Shown here piece after piece: positions 17,884-25,634 of a stretch of 64,000 nucleotides of DNA; the first letter of the stretch is position 1; each line of letters begins with the position of its first letter. The DNA lies in assembly GCF_003014695.1 (NCBI RefSeq), contig NZ_PYAS01000007.1, forward strand, positions 62,001 to 126,000, read 5' to 3'. The notes beneath the pieces are model-generated. The model worked only from the letters and a program-made list of their open reading frames with translations. It did not search any database and was not told where the DNA came from. The position numbers were made by a program, and so were the translations under genes. This stretch comes from Dyadobacter jiangsuensis (GTDB lineage Bacteria; Bacteroidota; Bacteroidia; Cytophagales; Spirosomataceae).

Positions 17884-19131
17884 ATGCAAACTGTCGATGT
17901 GCTGGTTATTGGGGCCGGCCCTGCCGGAACTGTCGCGGCTTCTTACCTGAAAAAGCAAGGCTACGACGTCACGATCCTGGAAAAAGAGAAATTCCCCCGT
18001 TTCCAGATCGGGGAAAGCCTGCTCCCGTGCTGTATGGAGCATTTAACAGAAGCCGGGCTGCGGGAGGCGATAGAGCCATTGAATTTCCAGAAAAAAACGG
18101 GCGCGGCATTTATGCGCGGTGAAAAACGCTGCGAGTTCCTGTTTGAAGACCAGTTCACCAAAGGCTGGACCTGGACCTGGCAGGTAAAACGGGCCGATTT
18201 CGACAGCAAACTGGCGGAAGCTACCCGCGAAAAAGGGGTGGATGTCCACTTCGAATGCGAAGTTACCGCCGTGCAATGCGGCCCGGAAAAGCAGATCGTC
18301 GATTATAAAGATGCCGAGGGCAATGCGCACCGGATCGAGGCGAAGTTCATCATCGATTCGAGCGGTTACGGCCGTGTTTTGCCCAGGCTTTTTGATTTGA
18401 GCAAGCCTTCTGCATTCACACCCCGCGGCGCGGTATTCTCGCATTTGGAGGATAAAAACCGGACTGAAACTGCCAGCAACAACATTTTCGTTCATTCATT
18501 CGACAACAACAAGTCGTGGATATGGGCGATCCCGTTCTCCGATGGCTCTACCTCCGTCGGTATCGTGGGCGACCGGGAGAAAATAGAAGCGCTGGCCGAA
18601 AACAATGGCGAGGGTTACAAGGCATTTATCCGGAATTTCGAAGACCTGCATGGCCGCTTTGCCGATTCCCAGCTTAAATTCGAGCCGCGGGCGATCCTGG
18701 GCTACTCGATCGGCGTGACAAAAATGTCGGGTGAAGGTTTTGTGCTTTCGGGCAACAGTACCGAGTTCCTCGACCCTATTTTCTCATCGGGTGTGACGTT
18801 CGCGACCGCTTCCGGCCTGCTTTCAGCCAAAATGACCCACAAGCATTTACAGGGTGAGGCCGTGGATTGGAAAAAGGATTATGAAGAAGTGATCCAGAAA
18901 GGTATCGACGTGTTCCGCAGCTACGTGAGCGGCTGGTACACCGGTGATTTCCAAACCATTGTATTCGCCAAACATATCGACGAGGATATCAAGCGGCAAA
19001 TCTGCTCGGTACTCGCCGGCTACGTTTGGGACCAGACCAACCCGTTCGTGAAAAAGCATGATACCATCCTGCCTACGCTCGCGAAGGTGATTAAAATGAA
19101 GGAAAAAGCAGAAGAAGCGGGCCAGAGCTGA
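17884..19131 (+). CDS. Halogenase-like FAD-dependent oxidoreductase
   Basis: 415 residues. GAGPAGTVAASYL binds FAD, KFPRFQIGESLLP is the segment typical of flavin-dependent halogenases and geranylgeranyl-reductase relatives, and WIWAIP fits the halogenase WxWxIP motif. A lysine in KKTGAAFMRG lies where the chloramine-forming Lys is expected. Halogenation of the aryl end of flexirubins is known in some strains, so a phenolic halogenase is the favoured reading; a monooxygenase is the alternative. It is 2 bases downstream of the CrtI-like gene and ends the plus-strand arm of the cluster. Confidence 0.72.
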   Translation: MQTVDVLVIGAGPAGTVAASYLKKQGYDVTILEKEKFPRFQIGESLLPCCMEHLTEAGLREAIEPLNFQKKTGAAFMRGEKRCEFLFEDQFTKGWTWTWQVKRADFDSKLAEATREKGVDVHFECEVTAVQCGPEKQIVDYKDAEGNAHRIEAKFIIDSSGYGRVLPRLFDLSKPSAFTPRGAVFSHLEDKNRTETASNNIFVHSFDNNKSWIWAIPFSDGSTSVGIVGDREKIEALAENNGEGYKAFIRNFEDLHGRFADSQLKFEPRAILGYSIGVTKMSGEGFVLSGNSTEFLDPIFSSGVTFATASGLLSAKMTHKHLQGEAVDWKKDYEEVIQKGIDVFRSYVSGWYTGDFQTIVFAKHIDEDIKRQICSVLAGYVWDQTNPFVKKHDTILPTLAKVIKMKEKAEEAGQS

Positions 19132-19132
19132 T

Positions 19133-20176
19133 CTAGGCCCCCAGCAATATCAGCCCGTGCTGCGAAGCTTTGTAATGATTGTAAATCAGGATATGCTTCG
19201 GAGTGCGGGTATTTTTTTGTGCCCACACACACGCATTAGGCACGCGCTTCCCCGTGAGCACCTGCGCGCCCATCCACGTCGCGAATGCGGAGCCCGTAGG
19301 ATAATCGCCCACCATATTCTTGTAGGTGTAGGTATTGCTCTCTTCAAATAATTCCTTTTGAAGATTGAAATACCAGTGATCCGTGCGGTTATCACCGCTG
19401 ATGCCCATGATCACCGCATCGATGTCGCTTGCTTGCAGGCCATTTCTCCGCAGAAAGGCGTTGACAACCGAAGCCAGCTCTTTTTCAGTCAGGTTATTGC
19501 TTTGAAAAACGTCTTGAATCTGCGCAATGGAGTCGTCGGCACGTTCGGCATTTACAATAAACATCGCTGCGCCCTCGCCATTTGCCGAGCCGGGTGAATC
19601 GAGTGTGAACAGGTTTTTCGATGTAAAATGCCCGGTTTTGAAAGAGCCCGCTAGCAGGTCTATATTATGGTTGTAATCCGAGATTTCCTCGATACTACCT
19701 ACCAGGAACGCATTACCCCTCTTTTCCTCCAAAAGCAGCATCGCATCCAGTAATGCCGCCTCGAATGCCAGCCCCTTGTGGACATGCGTAGTGTTGTAGC
19801 CGGTCGTTTTGCTCATCAATGCGAGGTTACCAGCTACTGCGTTGGGCGTACTCTGCACAAAATTGGTTGGAGTGAGCGTCCCCTCGTTGTAATCGACAAT
19901 TTGGTTCAGGAATTTTAAACAATCTTCCAGACCGCCATTTGCTGTACCCAGTACAATTCCTTCAATTTGTGCCTGTTGGATGAGCGGAAGACCCGCTCCT
20001 ACTCCCATTCGTACCGCCTTGCCCATTCTCCTGAGCAAACCGGCCGGAATAAGCTGGGCATAAGCAGGTTCAATTGCAATGTACCTGTCGCCTTCATGCA
20101 CTTTGATATCGCCTTCAAAAAAAGCATTGTCAAAAGTGCGCTGGGGCGATATACAGGCTGAATCGGTAATATACAT
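19133..20176 (-). CDS. Orphan ketosynthase-like (chain-length-factor-like) protein
   Basis: 347 residues, paralogous to the Cys-less protein at 2527-3462: LLRRMGKAVRMGV, FVQSTPNAVAGNLAL and ALLDAMLLL align with matching segments there. The nucleophile position reads HVHKGLAFEA, without Cys, so it should not condense by itself. It converges on the halogenase-like gene, the stop codons being one base apart, and starts 25 bases after the glpD stop on the same strand, so it may be transcribed from the glpD promoter. It is probably a member of the flexirubin system stranded by rearrangement or acting as an alternative length factor. Confidence 0.72.
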   Translation of the reverse strand: MYITDSACISPQRTFDNAFFEGDIKVHEGDRYIAIEPAYAQLIPAGLLRRMGKAVRMGVGAGLPLIQQAQIEGIVLGTANGGLEDCLKFLNQIVDYNEGTLTPTNFVQSTPNAVAGNLALMSKTTGYNTTHVHKGLAFEAALLDAMLLLEEKRGNAFLVGSIEEISDYNHNIDLLAGSFKTGHFTSKNLFTLDSPGSANGEGAAMFIVNAERADDSIAQIQDVFQSNNLTEKELASVVNAFLRRNGLQASDIDAVIMGISGDNRTDHWYFNLQKELFEESNTYTYKNMVGDYPTGSAFATWMGAQVLTGKRVPNACVWAQKNTRTPKHILIYNHYKASQHGLILLGA

Positions 20177-20201
20177 TCTTGAAAATTAACTCTGGTGTCG
20201 G

Positions 20202-21833
20202 CTATCGGGCATCGGCGATAAACTTCCCGATTTCACTGGCATACGCGTCGGCATACCTTGTCTTTTCCGCTTCGGTCCAGCCCAGTTCGCGCGCCATTAA
20301 ATCAGCAACAACGGGCAGGGAGTTTAAGGTTTCATCCCAATCGGTAATTTCGAGGCGGATACGGCGCGCCAGGAAATCGCGCGGAGTCACAACCATTTCA
20401 TTCCGAACCGCGTGCACTACTTCTGCGCGGATGTACGGATAGGATTGGCTAAGTCTTTCTCGCAGCTGCACATCCTCGCGGGCGAGTGACGCTACCACGT
20501 GTGCGCGGGAGCCGTATTTACGCACCAAATGCTTAGCAATATCTTCCGGCAACGCATATTGCGCCTGGATATCCTGCCAGCTTTTAGCCTTATAGTTTTC
20601 ACCTCCTGCCAGTACATAATCGGCTGTTTTGCAAGCGCCACCGTCACCGAGAATTTTGTCGGCCTCGTCGATGGTATCCTTGGCCATCAGGCGATAGGTC
20701 GTCCATTTGCCGCCAAGCAGACTGATCAACCCTGAGGTTTCATCGAGTTCCACTTCGTGGTCACGCACGAGGCTTTTGGTCGATTTGGACGGATCGGCTG
20801 CCAGCAACGGGCGCAGCCCGCCAAAACCGGCCCTGAGCTCGCTCGGATCAATGGGTTTGGCCAGGTAGGGGTTCAATGTCGCAGCCAGGTATTCTCTTTC
20901 TTTTCGGTTGAGCGTCGGCTCCGCGTCGATCTCGTCGCATTCGGTATCAGTGGTGCCGATCATCGTCGAGCCTTCGAACGGAATCGCAAATACGACCCGT
21001 CCGTCGGAAGTTTTGGGGATGAGCATGGCATACTCGCTGTTCAGCGTGTTGTGGGGCAATGCCAGGTGCACGCCCTTGCTCGGGCGGATGCGCTCGCTCA
21101 GCGTCGCATTTGCCATAAGCCTGATGTGGTCCGAAAACGGGCCGGTGCAATTGATGACCAGCTTCGCCCGGATCGTCAACGCATTACCACTTAATGTGTC
21201 AGTAGCCTGCACGGCGTTCAACTTGCCGTTGGTGTCTTTCCCAAATCCATTCACTGTCACATAATTGGCTACTGCCGCGCCATTCTCCGACGCCGACTGC
21301 GCCAATGCGAGGCAATATCGTGCATCATCGAGCTGGCCGTCGTAATAAAGCACGCCGCTATGGAGCTTTTTTCGATCGAGCGTCGGGATTTTGTCCAGTA
21401 CTTCCTGCTTGTTGAGCCACTTGCTTTTCGGCAACGTATCATTGGTAGCGAACGTGTCGTAAAGCGACAGGCCGATCTTGAAATACAAACCCTCAAACCA
21501 GGAATTAACCGGCGTCATAAGCGCAAGCGGACGCGCGAGATGCGGCGCATTTTTCAACACAATGTGTCGTTCTTCCAACCCGTGCCTTACCTGTTTGAGC
21601 TGCGCGAAATCGAGCTTCTTAAATGCCTGTTCCAGATAGCGTACACCGCCGTGAATGAGCTTGGTAGAGCGCGACGACGTTTCGGAAGCGAAGTCCTTTT
21701 TATCGATCAGGGCAACCTTATATCCCCTTAGAACCGCATCCAGGGCACATCCGGCCCCGCTGGCACCTGCGCCGATGATACAGATATCGAACAATTCATT
21801 TTGTAACCTGGCAAGCGATGTGGTGCGGTTCAT
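20202..21833 (-). CDS. glpD: Glycerol-3-phosphate dehydrogenase (FAD, aerobic type)
   Basis: 543 residues. The FAD motif DICIIGAGASGAGCALDAVLRGY opens the protein and SSRSTKLIHGGVRYLE is the conserved GlpD flavin/substrate segment; the C-terminal helical domain (after about 400) matches the family. It oxidises glycerol-3-phosphate to dihydroxyacetone phosphate at the inner membrane, feeding electrons to quinone. Length is normal (about 500-570). The gene is not obviously part of the pigment cluster, although it lies directly upstream of the orphan ketosynthase-like gene. Confidence 0.92.
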   Translation of the reverse strand: MNRTTSLARLQNELFDICIIGAGASGAGCALDAVLRGYKVALIDKKDFASETSSRSTKLIHGGVRYLEQAFKKLDFAQLKQVRHGLEERHIVLKNAPHLARPLALMTPVNSWFEGLYFKIGLSLYDTFATNDTLPKSKWLNKQEVLDKIPTLDRKKLHSGVLYYDGQLDDARYCLALAQSASENGAAVANYVTVNGFGKDTNGKLNAVQATDTLSGNALTIRAKLVINCTGPFSDHIRLMANATLSERIRPSKGVHLALPHNTLNSEYAMLIPKTSDGRVVFAIPFEGSTMIGTTDTECDEIDAEPTLNRKEREYLAATLNPYLAKPIDPSELRAGFGGLRPLLAADPSKSTKSLVRDHEVELDETSGLISLLGGKWTTYRLMAKDTIDEADKILGDGGACKTADYVLAGGENYKAKSWQDIQAQYALPEDIAKHLVRKYGSRAHVVASLAREDVQLRERLSQSYPYIRAEVVHAVRNEMVVTPRDFLARRIRLEITDWDETLNSLPVVADLMARELGWTEAEKTRYADAYASEIGKFIADAR

Positions 21834-21872
21834 TGAGACTTAATGCGGATTCAGCGTAGTTGTGACCAGCTG

Positions 21873-21880
21873 CAAAAGTA
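21873..21880 (-). promoter_or_regulatory. Possible glpD promoter -7 element
   Basis: Minus-strand TACTTTTG fits TAnnTTTG and lies 40 bases before the glpD ATG. No TTG is present at the normal -33 spacing, so this is a half match only. Confidence 0.35.
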
Positions 21881-22031
21881 CAAAGTTGCGCCGGGAAAAA
21901 CCCATATTATCAAATCAATATGCATTGGCAATTTTGGCATAATAATTGCATCTTACCGGCAAGAAAGTTAACATTACCGCTACCTTTCATTCACAAACTC
22001 AAATCTATTATCTAACCAAAACCAACAAAAC

Positions 22032-22496
22032 ATGGGCTTAATCTCTTTTATCAAAGGCGTTGGAGAAAAAGTATTCGGTGGTAAAGATGCTCCCGCAGCA
22101 GCTCCTACCCCGGAAGCAGAACCGCTGCGTGCCAGCGCGTTGCTCGCGCACGTGAAGTCGCTCGGACTTGCCTACAATAGCCTGACAGTAAAAACATCGG
22201 GTGACACCGTTACCCTCGAGGGCGAGGTTGCCAAACAGCAGGACGCCGAAAAAATCGCATTGGCCGTAGGGAATGTGGAAGGTGTAGGCGTAGTCGACAA
22301 CCGTTTGCAAGTAGCCACTCCGGAGCCGGAAGCGACTTATCATACCGTGGTAAAAGGAGATACACTCTCCAAAATCGCCCAGACTGTTTACGGCGACATG
22401 ATGAAATACCCGATCATCTTCGAAGCCAACAAGCCTATGTTAAAAGATCCGGATCTGATTTACCCAGGACAGGTATTGCGGATTCCGGCGTTATGA
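22032..22496 (+). CDS. LysM/BON-domain potassium-binding-like protein (Kbp/YgaU family)
   Basis: 154 residues. Residues about 35-95 form a BON domain (VKTSGDTVTLEGEVAKQQDAEKI... VDNRLQ) and the C-terminus a LysM domain (YHTVVKGDTLSKIAQTVYGD to YPGQVLRIPAL). There is no signal peptide, matching Escherichia coli Kbp/YgaU, a cytoplasmic potassium-binding protein of the same layout and length (149 residues). An alanine/proline-rich linker follows the first helix. It is monocistronic; a palindromic repeat and a strong terminator follow. Confidence 0.85.
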   Translation: MGLISFIKGVGEKVFGGKDAPAAAPTPEAEPLRASALLAHVKSLGLAYNSLTVKTSGDTVTLEGEVAKQQDAEKIALAVGNVEGVGVVDNRLQVATPEPEATYHTVVKGDTLSKIAQTVYGDMMKYPIIFEANKPMLKDPDLIYPGQVLRIPAL

Positions 22497-22503
22497 TAAT
22501 GCT

Positions 22504-22576
22504 GACCGCCGACCATTGACCGCCGACCGCCGATCTCGTAATGTAATCGGCGGTCAGCGGTCGGTCGTCGGCGGTC
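22504..22576. repeat. Family A palindromic intergenic repeat, copy 1
   Basis: Arms at 22504-22534 and 22546-22576 are built from GACCGCCGACC-type units and their inverse (TCGGCGGTC), separated by an 11-base loop. Two further copies occur at 53511-53639 and 63788-63855. All are in gaps between genes, as expected for REP- or MITE-like elements. Confidence 0.8.
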
Positions 22577-22591
22577 GAAACTTCATAAACG

Positions 22592-22625
22592 AAAAAAGGA
22601 CAACCCTCACGGATTGTCCTTTTTT
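22592..22625. terminator. Bidirectional intrinsic terminator between the LysM gene and rplI
   Basis: AAAAAAGGACAA and TTGTCCTTTTTT form a perfect stem around a 10-base loop, with an A-run on one side and a T-run on the other, so it can stop transcripts from both the plus-strand LysM gene and the minus-strand rplI. Confidence 0.85.
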
Positions 22626-22643
22626 CATGCAATATCGAAACGC

Positions 22644-23090
22644 TTAGTCTTCCGCTGCAACAACGTTCAGGGTAACTTTGTGTTTCACTTCTTTGTGAAG
22701 GTCGATCAATGCGGAGTATGAACCGATTGATTTCACGTCATCAACAGTGATTTTCTTACGGTCGATATCGAAGCCTTTTGCTTTCAGGCTGTCGGCAACT
22801 TGTGTGTTGGTTACACGTCCGAAGATACGGCCGCTTTCACCCACCACAGTTTTGATATCGATTACCAGGTCGCCGATCGCCGTTGCGATATCTTCTGCGT
22901 CCTTTTTCAGCTTTTCAGCTTTGTGCGCTGCCTGACGCACGTTTTCAGCAACGATTTTGCGGTTCGACTCATTAGCCAGCAACGCAAAACCTTGCGGGAT
23001 GAGGTAGTTACGACCGTAACCTGCTTTCACAGTCACGATATCGTTCTTGTAACCTACCCCAGCAATATCCGTTAAAAGTATGATTTCCAT
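22644..23090 (-). CDS. rplI: 50S ribosomal protein L9
   Basis: 148 residues. MEIILLTDIAGVGYKNDIVTVKAGYGRNYLIPQG is the L9 N-terminal 23S rRNA-binding domain with the GxGRNYLIP signature; a long central helix and a C-terminal domain follow, as in the family (about 150 residues). It is last in the minus-strand order rpsF-rpsR-rplI, the conserved bacterial arrangement, and ends at the bidirectional terminator at 22592-22625. Confidence 0.97.
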   Translation of the reverse strand: MEIILLTDIAGVGYKNDIVTVKAGYGRNYLIPQGFALLANESNRKIVAENVRQAAHKAEKLKKDAEDIATAIGDLVIDIKTVVGESGRIFGRVTNTQVADSLKAKGFDIDRKKITVDDVKSIGSYSALIDLHKEVKHKVTLNVVAAED

Positions 23091-23110
23091 TATGATAGCT
23101 CTTTACTGTA

Positions 23111-23362
23111 TTATTTCAATTGGTCAGCAACAAACGGCAACAGGGCCAGGTGACGTGCTCTTTTGATTGCCTGAGATACTTTGCGCTGATATTTCAGGCT
23201 GGTACCGGTAAGGCGGCGCGGAAGGATTTTACCTTGCTCGTTTACAAGTTTCAGAAGGAAATCTGGGTTCTTGTAATCGATGTATTTGATGCCTGCTTTT
23301 TTGAAACGGCAGTATTTTTTGCGGTTAATGTTTTTTTCAACCGGCTCGTTTACGAGTGACAT
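23111..23362 (-). CDS. rpsR: 30S ribosomal protein S18
   Basis: 83 residues. It carries the S18 core with [20 protein letters not shown] and [32 protein letters not shown]. It lies between rpsF (3 bases upstream) and rplI (20 bases downstream). S18 binds S6 in the platform of the small subunit, which explains the linkage. Confidence 0.97.
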   Translation of the reverse strand: MSLVNEPVEKNINRKKYCRFKKAGIKYIDYKNPDFLLKLVNEQGKILPRRLTGTSLKYQRKVSQAIKRARHLALLPFVADQLK

Positions 23363-23365
23363 AGC

Positions 23366-23746
23366 TTATGCGTTTTCGGTTTTTGACTCAGTTGCTTCTT
23401 CTTTCTTCTTGCCTACCAGACCCTTACGTTTTTTCTCGTTGTAAGCAATGGAATGCTTATCCAGGGCGATAGTCATAAAACGCAAAACGCGCTCGTCACG
23501 ACGGAACTCGGTTTCCAAAACATCCACCACGTTTCCTTCGTTCGCAGTATATTCTACTACGTGATAGAAACCGGAGTTTTTCTTTTGGATGGGGTAGGCC
23601 AGCTTACGCAATCCCCAGTTTTCTTCATGTACAATCTTAGCACCGTTTGAAGTGATGATTGTCGTGAATTTTTCAACGGCGTCCTTTGCCTGGGCCTCAG
23701 ACAAAATGGGAGTTAGAATGAACACCGTTTCATATTGCTTAGACAT
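23366..23746 (-). CDS. rpsF: 30S ribosomal protein S6
   Basis: 126 residues from the ATG at 23746 ([16 protein letters not shown]), the normal S6 start; upstream codons to 23815 are in frame but lie in the promoter and leader hairpin. [21 protein letters not shown] is the S6 rRNA/S18-binding part. The C-terminus carries a charged tail ([22 protein letters not shown]), common in Bacteroidota. Confidence 0.96.
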   Translation of the reverse strand: MSKQYETVFILTPILSEAQAKDAVEKFTTIITSNGAKIVHEENWGLRKLAYPIQKKNSGFYHVVEYTANEGNVVDVLETEFRRDERVLRFMTIALDKHSIAYNEKKRKGLVGKKKEEATESKTENA

Positions 23747-23779
23747 ACGGTAATTGGTTATTGTATGATAAATTAAAAA

Positions 23780-23809
23780 CCTCATTCTGACAGAATCATC
23801 AAAATGAGG
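23780..23809 (-). promoter_or_regulatory. Hairpin with T-run at the 5' end of the rpsF leader
   Basis: On the minus strand CCTCATT pairs with AATGAGG around a 16-base loop, then TTTTTAATTT follows, 33 bases before the rpsF ATG. If transcription starts near 23806, the hairpin forms at the very 5' end of the mRNA. It may stabilise the transcript or act as an attenuator for ribosomal protein feedback. The role is inference. Confidence 0.45.
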
Positions 23810-23812
23810 GTG

Positions 23813-23843
23813 CAAAAATAGGGCTTGAAATTTAAAATTCCAA
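23813..23843 (-). promoter_or_regulatory. rpsF operon promoter, overlapping the upstream terminator
   Basis: On the minus strand TTG (23841-23843), a 20-base spacer and TATTTTTG (23813-23820) match the Bacteroidota consensus fully. The -33 TTG lies inside the stem of the terminator at 23820-23848. Predicted start of transcription is near 23806. Confidence 0.65.
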
Positions 23844-23848
23844 GCCCT
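23820..23848 (-). terminator. Intrinsic terminator after the coiled-coil protein gene
   Basis: Minus-strand stem AGGGCTTG / CAAGCCCT with a 13-base AT-rich loop, followed by ATTTTT. It lies 29 bases after the stop of the gene at 23877-24818. Confidence 0.8.
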
Positions 23849-23876
23849 GCAATGACTTAACCAAAACTACGGCCTA

Positions 23877-24818
23877 TTATCTGACCGTAAAATCGCCCTG
23901 GCCTATCTTGAAACCTTCGCTATACAGCTCGATTACATATTTTCCGTCTTTCATCGGGATACCGCCACGGCCGTAGAAAATATCTACCGACTGGCCTGTA
24001 TTCGTGAAGCTAACTGTTTGTTTAGAACTGTAAATCAATTCTTTACCATTAAACATAAACGAACCCGAGCCGGTAGCCATGTCTGAAAGCACTGCCCCGT
24101 CCGGATCGAGGACGCGCAGATAAATATCTTTCTCGTTTTGTTTCGCTACCGCGTTTTCAGCCAGTTTGAAGTTCACTCTCAGCTTATCGATGCGTTTTGC
24201 CTTGTATTTGCCGCCTTCACGCTCTTTTCCTTTGGAAGAAACTGCATTCACGCTCACATTCTCGGCATGTAGCGCGGATGCCAGCGTCACTTTTTCAGAA
24301 AGCTCTTTGTTTTGAGCCGAATACGTCGATACCGAATCCGCCAGCAGCTGTTTCTCCGATTCCAGGCCGGTTACCTTTTGGTTCAGCTCTTCGTTTTTCG
24401 TGGTAGCAATACCCAGCTCCTGTTTCAGACGGGCAATCTCGCCATCCTTTTCTGACAACACCGATTCGTAGTTCTTGATCTTCTGGTTGTAGCTCGCAGC
24501 CGAATAGGTACTCGCGTTTTTAAGCTCCTTCTTATCCTTTTCAAGCTGGGCTTTCAATGCGACCAGCGAATCAACACTGCCACCCAGTTTCTGGATTTCG
24601 GCAATTTTAATGTCAAGCTCTGTGGAAATGGAATCCAGTTTGGTTTTAATGGAAAGTACCTCTTCGGTTTTGGCGGTAATGATCTCGTCCTTCGCGAGGT
24701 TTTCCTGCTTCTCGTGATATATAAAGTACACAAGCACCAAATTAAGCAACAGCAAAACGGCCAATGCGGCCCATAGGAGAGTTTTTCTGTCTTGCTTTTG
24801 TTCCTGGTTGTAGTCCAT
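23877..24818 (-). CDS. Membrane-anchored coiled-coil protein of unknown function
   Basis: 313 residues. A short charged N-terminus is followed by one membrane helix (about 14-35, LLWAALAVLLLLNLVLVYFIY), then a long charged heptad-rich coiled coil (about 40-175), and a C-terminal beta-rich domain (about 200-313) containing DLRVLDPDGAVL-like and FYGRGGIPMKDGKYVIELYSEG segments. The single helix suggests inner-membrane anchoring with the coiled coil in the periplasm. Such proteins are common hypotheticals in Cytophagales; I do not recognise a named family. It is monocistronic with its own terminator. Confidence 0.75.
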   Translation of the reverse strand: MDYNQEQKQDRKTLLWAALAVLLLLNLVLVYFIYHEKQENLAKDEIITAKTEEVLSIKTKLDSISTELDIKIAEIQKLGGSVDSLVALKAQLEKDKKELKNASTYSAASYNQKIKNYESVLSEKDGEIARLKQELGIATTKNEELNQKVTGLESEKQLLADSVSTYSAQNKELSEKVTLASALHAENVSVNAVSSKGKEREGGKYKAKRIDKLRVNFKLAENAVAKQNEKDIYLRVLDPDGAVLSDMATGSGSFMFNGKELIYSSKQTVSFTNTGQSVDIFYGRGGIPMKDGKYVIELYSEGFKIGQGDFTVR

Positions 24819-24958
24819 ACAGAAGGTTAAATTTTGAATTTAGTTGGTAAAAGAAGTATGTTTTTTTCAATTTTGAAACACGCCAACCGCGATTTATAGT
24901 GTCCGGTCAATAAATTCCTGGAACAACCACCTAATTATCAATTTTTTAGCAGCATCTC

Positions 24959-25621
24959 ATGCCTTCCATAGCCGACAATCTGGCACAGATACAACAAGGA
25001 TTACGCAAAGAAACACGCCTGGTAGCGGTTACAAAAACCAAACCAACCAGCTTGCTGACCGAGGCATACGCGGCCGGAGCGAGGCTTTTTGGTGAAAACA
25101 AGGTCCAGGAAATGGTGGCTAAGCACGAGGAGCTTCCCAAGGACATCGAATGGCACATGATCGGGCATTTGCAGACCAACAAGGTCAAATATATGGCGCC
25201 GTTCGTCAGCCTGGTGCATTCGGTCGACAGCTTTAAATTACTGAAAGAAATCAATAAGGAAGCTAAAAAGAACGACCGGGTGATCGATTGCCTTTTGCAG
25301 ATCTACATTGCGAAAGAAGAAACCAAATTCGGTCTTTCGGAAGAAGAAGCGTTGGAGATCATCACTTCCGCGGAATTGCCCGCATTGGCGAATGTAAAAA
25401 TTGTCGGGCTAATGGGCATGGCCTCCAATACCGACGATCAAAACGTAGTCAGAGCCGAATTCCGTGGCTTAAAAAACACCTTCGAATCCTTCAAAAGGCA
25501 CGAAAATGGCCAGGTCACCATGCGTGAACTTTCCATGGGTATGAGCGGCGATTACCTGATCGCCCAGGAAGAAGGCAGCACGCTGGTACGCGTAGGCAGC
25601 GCGATTTTCGGCTCACGCTAA
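24959..25621 (+). CDS. YggS/PLPBP family pyridoxal phosphate homeostasis protein
   Basis: 220 residues. LVAVTKTKP contains the PLP-binding Lys, followed by FGENKVQEM, WHMIGHLQTNKVKYM and, near the end, MRELSMGMSGDYLIAQEEGSTLVRVGSAIFGSR, which are the family signatures. The fold is a TIM barrel like alanine racemase without the second domain. It buffers free PLP. The stop is 13 bases from the convergent GT9 stop. Confidence 0.94.
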   Translation: MPSIADNLAQIQQGLRKETRLVAVTKTKPTSLLTEAYAAGARLFGENKVQEMVAKHEELPKDIEWHMIGHLQTNKVKYMAPFVSLVHSVDSFKLLKEINKEAKKNDRVIDCLLQIYIAKEETKFGLSEEEALEIITSAELPALANVKIVGLMGMASNTDDQNVVRAEFRGLKNTFESFKRHENGQVTMRELSMGMSGDYLIAQEEGSTLVRVGSAIFGSR

Positions 25622-25634
25622 CACCTGGATCGCA

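Noticed and set aside
23747..23815. N-terminal extension of S6 (23 codons)
   Set aside because: The extra codons lie across the leader hairpin and promoter; MSKQYETVF is the standard S6 start.
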